This document shows, piece after piece, positions 58,351 to 64,000 of a DNA stretch of 64,000 nucleotides (position 1 is the first letter of the stretch; each line of letters begins with the position of its first letter). A model generated the notes under the pieces. That model was not told the DNA's origin. It searched no databases and worked only from the letters and a program-made list of their open reading frames with translations. Source of the stretch: Zasmidium citrigriseum (Eukaryota; Ascomycota; Dothideomycetes; Mycosphaerellales; Mycosphaerellaceae); the NCBI GenBank assembly GCA_002786025.1, contig NHNW01000033.1, forward strand, positions 124,001 through 188,000. Reading direction: 5' to 3'. The translations under genes were made by a program, and so were the position numbers.

Positions 58351-60480
58351 ACGAGAAATAAGAAGCCCCTCCTTATATTATAGTCGATTCGATCGTTATA
58401 TCTAGTAAGAGGGCTATCTAGGTAGCCTAGGCTATATTCTACCTATCCTAGCTACGATAGGGATTAGTATCGTCTTAATATATAGAGCTAGCTATAAGCC
58501 TTTACTTCGAGCGTCCGAGTTAGTCGTACCTTCTCCTTCGAAGGAGATTAGTATATTCTAATATACTAGCTTAGGTTCTCGTAATAGCTAAGGAAGTCGT
58601 TCCTTCGGTTAGTTACTAGCTTACTTCCTATATTAACTACCTGCGATTATAAGCTTCCTAACACTATATTAGTACCTTCTCGTCGCTTCCGATCGTCTTC
58701 TTCTTCCTTATTACTAACAACCTCGATATCGCTATCGAAGAGGTATCGTCGTTACTAGGGGTCTATTACCTAGTAACGGCGATATTAATATAGCGACGCC
58801 GGCGAGTTTAGGCGATAATATACCTTTCCTACGCCTCCTCTCGCTATTTATACTAATATCTAGCCGCTCGTTTACATACAAGTCGTATATTAATTGTATC
58901 GCTACCCGTATACCCGAAAGCTATTATAGAGTACGACTTACTAGCGAGAATAAAGCGATAGAGATCCAATTCGCTAGTAATACTATAGAAGCGTACGAAA
59001 TCCGAGGACGAGACGCCTTTCCGTACTACGCTATAGTAGCGAAAGGCCCTAGAAGAGAAGTCTAAGAAGCCGAATACTATAAGAGAGAATAAGCGCCGTA
59101 TAAATCGAGCTCCGAGATAGGAGGCTATCGAGAAAGCGCGTACGAGTAAGCGTGAAGCTATCCGTCGTCTCGAGAGGAATAAAGACTACCTCGCGCTATC
59201 CCTCGCCGAGTAGGCTACTAAGCTAAGCGAGAAAGAAGCGTTTTATAACTAGAAGATCCTATATATTAAGACTCCTTTAGCGGCGTAGTAGTTATACTAG
59301 TTAGGATCTAGACTAATAGTATATATAATACGGCCTAGTAGGCTACCTACTCTAAGCTAATAGATATTAATAATAAGCTAGAGAGCGAGGAAGAGTATAT
59401 TTCTAGTAGTAGTATATTCTATTATAGTCTTAAATATAGCTAACTATATATATAGTAAGATACTTAAGATAGTTAAGAAGGAAGGATAGTCGGCCGTTAG
59501 ATAGAAGCTATAAGTTTAAAGTCTCTATTAGCGGCGTACTAGTCCGTACTAGTCTATACTTAAGCTAACGAAATACATAGCTTGTAAGACTACTAGGCTA
59601 ATAACGATAACGATAACGAGCTCTTCGGAGAGCCCGATAATAAGGGATAGTAGGATCCTATCGAGAAGCCGGATAGTAAGGAGTTCGATAAGTTCGTAGA
59701 GACTAGTCTAGTCCTTTTCTAGTAGGTTAATCGTATTATTCGCAAGAAGTAGTATACTATCGAGATAGAAGATAGTCTCGAACGTAGCCCTAGTAGGTAC
59801 TAGATACGTATACGCCGGACTTTAATACGGAAATAGCGCCTCTACGATATAGTCGTCCGATCGTAGCGCGTCCGCCCTCGCGCCTATAGCTAGCTAAATA
59901 CCTATAACGTAGCGATACTAGTCGACCCTAAGGGACTTCTCTTTATCGTTAAGGTTATTAGTAAGTATCGGTCTTTCCGTAAGACTTATTAGATCTCGAT
60001 TAAGAATATTATAAGCATTCCTTTACTCTCTTAATAAATATAGCTAACGTATTCGTAGGATATATATAATATATCTATCGAGTAGATAAACGCTAACTAT
60101 CTAATACCTCGGCTATATAAGGTCTTTACGAAAGCCGAGATATTGTTATAGAGTAACTTAGTATTATAGGACGTAGAGGCTCGGCACCCTTAGTAGTTAA
60201 TACGCCGCTAGTATAGCGTTAGAGAGGATAAGGAGGCTAAGGATAAAGATAAGTTTACGCTACCTAGTCCGGCTAAGGTCTAGCCTAATAATAATAATTA
60301 TCTAGAGAGGTTTAGCTTTATTACTACGAAGGATCCTAAGGAAGCGAGGGCGTTATTTAAGTATTACGAGGCCCTCGCGGATAATAAGGTAGATCTTAAC
60401 GCGCTTCCTAAGAAGCGCTAGGTCTCTTTAGACTCCGATAAACTATCGTAGGCATAAGCTCTCGTCTTTTAGATACCGTA
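58350..60480 (+). pseudogene. RIP-degraded large reading frame, unidentified
   Basis: From about 59,000 the plus strand reads for some 1.5 kb as protein-like text with only RIP-type stops: a basic Arg/Glu stretch, then NDNDNELFGEPDNKG, RPRAYSQLNTYNVAILVDPKG in part, RSFRKTYQISINNI and KEARALFKYYEALADNKVD. The left part (58,350-59,000) is less clear. No known transposase, polymerase or helicase motif is seen. It converges with the minus-strand frame at 61.4-64.0 kb. Confidence 0.5.
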
Positions 60481-61390
60481 AATAAACATCTTAGACTACG
60501 TTTACTCGTTCTCTCGATTCTTAACTTCTATTATATAGTTTCTTAACAAAGGTTAAGAGGATTCTATATAGAACGCGTTTGTTTACTTTAAAATTAGTAA
60601 ATATCCGAGCCTTAGAAAAATACTATTTTGTAATATTCCTCTATAGTAGCCGTAAATACCGAGGTATTCGCTTTAAATTAAAATAGTATTTTCTCTAACT
60701 AGTACGGACTAGTACGGCTTAATCTTAAGCTTATTAATTATCTTCTTACCTTATCGTCGCCGTCTTTCTATTAACCCTAAGCTATAATCGAGTAACCCTT
60801 AAGTTATAACCCTAACGCTAGATCGATTAAGGAACGATCGCCTTTATTTCCGAAGTACGAATAGTATAGGCGGCTAAGAGTCGAGCGTTAAGCTAGCTAT
60901 AGTAGACTAGTATAACCCGGCGCCTATAGACTAACCTACCTATAGTCGCTAAGTAGGTAATAGAGCTAAAGAAGGGTTATAGGCGGTAGATCTTAATAGA
61001 GGATATAATATAGCTCTATTAGTAGGTTCGGATATATAGAGGTATTCGTATATACTTAGGTGCTTCCGAAGGAAGCTATAAAAGAAGAGAAGAAGTTTAG
61101 TGTATAGGATTTTACTATATCTATCTATATCGTATAATGTATAAGAAGCTAGTCGTATATATATAAAGTAGGTGTCGTAATAATAATAAGGGTACTCGTA
61201 GCTCGGAGGTTAAAGGTAGGCGCTAGTAGCCTCGGTATTTGCCGTAGAAGCTAGCTAGCTAGCCTATATTCCCTCCCTTACTATAAGTCTAACCCGTAGA
61301 CTTACACCTTTATATCTAGAAATTAAACGCAATCTATCCTAGTATAAAGGAAAATATTAATTAGAAACCTTAACCTATAGTACTATCTAT
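60481..61390. other. RIP-mutated gap between two converging degraded frames
   Basis: About 900 bases without protein-like text in either direction. If the two flanking frames belong to one element this would be its central noncoding part. Confidence 0.4.
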
Positions 61391-64000
61391 AGCGTTTATA
61401 CCCTAGCGGGGTACGAACGACAATTAGCTTACTCTAGCATATTCCCGTCCTTATCTACCGCTATACCGTCGTCGTTAATAAAATTGCCTTCTAAGATAGA
61501 CAACTCCTCGCCTTCTAGGAGTTTAGGAATAGGCGCCTCGAAAGTAGACGGCAACCTACTAAAGTCCCTATTATTATTAAAGTAGGAGTTATTGCCGAAG
61601 GCCTTCTTCTCTATTCCCTAGACGACCGCCTACTTCTTATAGAATTTATTCGTAGCCGTAGTGCGATACTTACGAAGCTAGATTAACTACCTAGAGTTAG
61701 CGTTATTCGGTCTAGCGTTATAATACTCCTATAATATACGGTATATCTTATACTAGTTATTAATAACTATCGGATCGGACTATCGACGCTAAGTAATTAA
61801 CGTATCGCTAATAGGCTAAGTTGAATCTATCTTAATCGTAGCCGGAAAGCGGAAGGGGATCTTACCGAAGATGTTAGCGAATCTAGAAGGTGTTGCCTTT
61901 AGAGCTACGAGATCGCGGTAAGACGCATTTAGATTAGTCTAGCTACTACTACCGGGAATCTTAAGTACTTCTCCCTAGGGGTCTACCTTAACGAGCTAGG
62001 GGAACAAGTTAATCCGCTTCTTAGTCTACTTCTAGGTACTATATAGTAAAGAGGGTATAGAAATTCGAACGTCGAGCTTACCGTATAGAATAGGCTTCTA
62101 GTTAGTATCGTACTTCTTAGTATCCTCTAGTATCTATATCTTCTTATTAATAGTCTCGATCTTAGCTTTAGATTATAGTCCTCGGCGCTCCTTAAGTAAC
62201 TTTACCTAGGGATTCTACTTCTTACGCTTATATATACTAGGGATAATAATAGTATAGTCGCTAGTATCTTCGGCTAGAAGAGTAAGTAAGCCCTATATTA
62301 TATTCTACCTACCCTTAGGCGTATGTATACGCTCGATATTAAAATCTAAGTAGCGGAAGGCTTAAGCTCCTATATTACTCTCCTTAGTACTACTAGCCCT
62401 ATATTAATCCTTAATGTAGTAGGAGTATAATATAAGGGTAGGGTAAGAGTCTAGGCGTAGTAGTATATAGAGGAGGTAGTAGATAGGGTTAGTTCTTATT
62501 AACTACTAAATTAATCCGTAAACTATAGTACGTCCCTATCCTAGGTTATGCTTCTCTCGAATTAAGCGCTAGTACTATCGATATATCCGCACCTTATCTA
62601 TAGTAACATCGTAGATAGTATTCCTAGCTAAGGCTAGATTGTTTCTAGGGTTCTTAGCGTAGAAGGGACTCTCCTACTAGTTAAAGAGGCCTTTTAAGGT
62701 AAGGTTACCGTTCTTCTCCTAGTTGTCCTTACTTAGTTCGCCTACTATATACGATATAGCTAGGGCTAAGTTTAGAAAAGGAATCTTCTAGCTTATAGGT
62801 ATATTATATGTTTAGGCTATAAAGCGATAGGGACCGAGAGTATTAGAAGGGACGTTAGGGCGGTAAAGTATATCGAACTAGTTAGGGTTCTAACGGCGGA
62901 ACCTATTAAGGTTATCTTTAGTAGTAACTATAGCTCTAACCTTACTCGTTAAGGTAGCGTAGTTACCTTATCGGTTTAGTATTCCTAGGATCCTACTTAT
63001 AAACAGTCGCAAGTAATTATAGTAGAGCGGGCTCGCGTATTAGCGCTTACCGTTCTCGTTATAATCCTTAAGATACTACCGGACTTAATTATTAGTAAAT
63101 TTCGGCTTATTCTTGTTAGTATAATTAATCTAAGCGATTAGGGTAGTATCTACGAATCCTAGGTACTTGTTATAGATCTAAGACTTCTTATTACTAGGTA
63201 GTAATATGCCGCTATAATTAGATACTATAGGAGAGTTGCCGAAAGTACTAGATATAGGACGAGAGAAGTTACTAGAGCTAGATTAGGGAAGGTTTCCTAA
63301 TCTAGTACGAGGAAGACTGGAGTTAGTTCGGCTATAGCTACTAGAGCGAGGAGGAGTAGGCGACTATTACGTAGGCGTAACTTAGCTAGAAGTAGGGTTA
63401 CTCTTCGGACGGTTAGGTAAGGTATTAGATATAGAGCGCTAGTAACTAGGTCGAGGAGGATTCTAACCCTATCCTAAGTTTAAAGGCAGTAGCTTCGTAT
63501 AAGGGCGTAGGTTTCTAGTAGGACCTTATTAAGATAGAGCGGCTTTCTCTTAAATCGAAGGAGGAGTAGGGTTAGTATTAGTTCGAGGACGGCCGCTAGT
63601 AGGAGAAGGTCCTCGCTACTTATTCTAATTTAAGAAGCTAGTATTAGGTGCGAGTGTCTATAACTCTTCCTAGATACGAGGATCGACTAGGTAAAGGAAC
63701 TAATCTTCTAAGTATAGTCCGAGGTTATTCTTCGTTAGCTAGTCTTATACTTCCGCTAAGTTAAGATCGATAGTATTAATAAGATGCTTCTTCTTGCTAT
63801 TATCGATAGTATCTAGATTAGTCTACTCGACCTAATAGTTGTTACTTAGGCCACCCTTACCTCTCTAGTCTATAAGTCTCTAAATAAAGGCCTTACTAAT
63901 ACGAGGAGCGACCGCCTTCTAATCCTTATAGCTAAGGATAAAGGTAGTAAACTCTTTCTGTCGCTAAGGCGGTGCGCTAATGTCGAGGAAGTACTATATA
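61390..64000 (-). pseudogene. RIP-degraded large minus-strand frame, unidentified, runs off the window
   Basis: Reading the minus strand from 63,990 to about 61,400 gives one of the clearest degraded frames: roughly 850 codons with RIP-type stops only. The right (N-terminal) part is Pro/Ser/Asn-rich. The middle has ALAISYIVGELSKDNQ, NGNLTLKGLFNQQESPFYA, RTIVYGLIQQLIRTNPIYYL and FRYLDFNIERIHTPKGRQN. The left part ends SRLPSTFEAPIPKLLEGEEL and GNFINDDGIAVDKDG. I recognise no domain. The true N-terminus may lie beyond 64,000. A large transposon-carried protein is likely. Confidence 0.55.

Larger units (their letters stand above)
38325..64000. other. RIP-mutated repeat block, almost devoid of CpA/TpG
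   Basis: From about 38,325 to the window end most 60-base lines contain no CA or TG at all. A typical gene line, such as 15,001-15,060, has about eight. TA is correspondingly very frequent, while CG, CT, CC, AC and GT remain common. This is the outcome of C-to-T change at CpA on both strands, the known specificity of repeat-induced point mutation in ascomycetes. No intact frame survives; stops are nearly all TAG or TAA. Reading past them shows transposon-derived frames listed separately. GC content stays moderate because CpG and CpT were spared. A few lines keep CA/TG (for example near 49.6-50.0, 55.2-55.3 and 58.9 kb). Confidence 0.93.

Noticed and set aside
38325..64000. Alternative genetic code or recoded stops as an explanation for TAG/TAA-rich frames
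   Set aside because: Both strands lack CA and TG equally, including in noncoding parts, and the adjacent genes use the standard code. Mutation at CpA explains the stops without recoding.
38325..64000. Deamination of CpG-methylated DNA as the cause of the decay
   Set aside because: CpG is still common throughout the block, and it is CpA that is missing.
1..64000. tRNA or rRNA genes
   Set aside because: I looked for the GGTTCRA-type T-arm words with paired stems in the gene-free gaps and found none convincing. A covariance-model scan would be needed to exclude them.

Overview
The window looks like nuclear DNA of a filamentous ascomycete, probably a Dothideomycete of the Mycosphaerellales type (inference). 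The first ~38.3 kb carry intron-bearing fungal genes with short GT-AG introns of about 48-75 bases and gene families typical of Pezizomycotina. These include a plant-pathogen-type GT2 glycosyltransferase, a FHA/forkhead Fhl1 protein, GUF1, MAD2 and OTU2. The remaining ~25.7 kb form one block that is almost free of CpA and TpG dinucleotides and carries no intact gene. This is the signature of extremely complete repeat-induced point mutation (RIP).

Layout of the gene half. 0.2-1.9 kb: a coiled-coil protein of unknown role (-). 2.3-7.0 kb: a divergent pair, a CaiB/BaiF-type CoA-transferase (-) and an AtuA-family protein (+), sharing a 751-base promoter; the pairing suggests a small acyl-CoA catabolic module. 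7.3-8.0 kb: a small multi-pass membrane protein (+). 8.0-11.2 kb: GUF1/EF4 (-) and MAD2 (+), divergent across only 147 bases. 11.2-13.6 kb: a long gene-free stretch leading into the GT2 gene (13.6-16.3 kb, +). 17.2-18.1 kb: OTU2 deubiquitinase (+). 18.75-22.8 kb: Fhl1 (-), convergent with OTU2. 23.1-24.0 kb: an acidic protein with a SUMO-interaction-like motif (-). 24.3-25.1 kb: a 2-oxoglutarate/Fe(II) oxygenase (+). 25.9-26.9 kb: a secreted Cys-rich, probably GPI-anchored protein (-). 27.5-29.35 kb: a glycosylated multi-pass membrane protein (+). 29.7-30.1 kb: an overlooked reading frame with six CxxCxGxG zinc-finger repeats (+), interrupted by one TGA. 30.5-31.4 kb: a glycine-rich mitochondrial protein (+). 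31.6-32.8 kb: a hypothetical protein (+). 33.2-34.3 kb: a histidine phosphatase with an N-terminal membrane anchor (+). 34.5-35.4 kb: a Ure2-like glutathione S-transferase (-). 36.7-37.8 kb: a second secreted, probably GPI-anchored protein (+).

RIP block (~38,325 to the window end). Stops in all frames are almost entirely TAG/TAA, as expected when CAG/CAA become TAG/TAA and TGG becomes TAG or TAA. Reading past them shows a degenerate Ty3/Gypsy retrotransposon on + (about 42.5-50.6 kb: gag, protease, reverse transcriptase, RNase H, integrase, GPY/F-like tail). It also shows several long degenerate reading frames I cannot assign: + 38.4-40.1, + 54.0-55.2, - 55.4-56.3, + 58.4-60.5 and - 61.4-64.0 kb. 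CpG, CpT and CpC are kept, so the mutation acted almost only on CpA.

All gene models were spliced by hand from splice-site consensus, frame continuity and protein-family fit. Exon boundaries are predictions. No similarity search was run, and functional names rest on recognised motifs.
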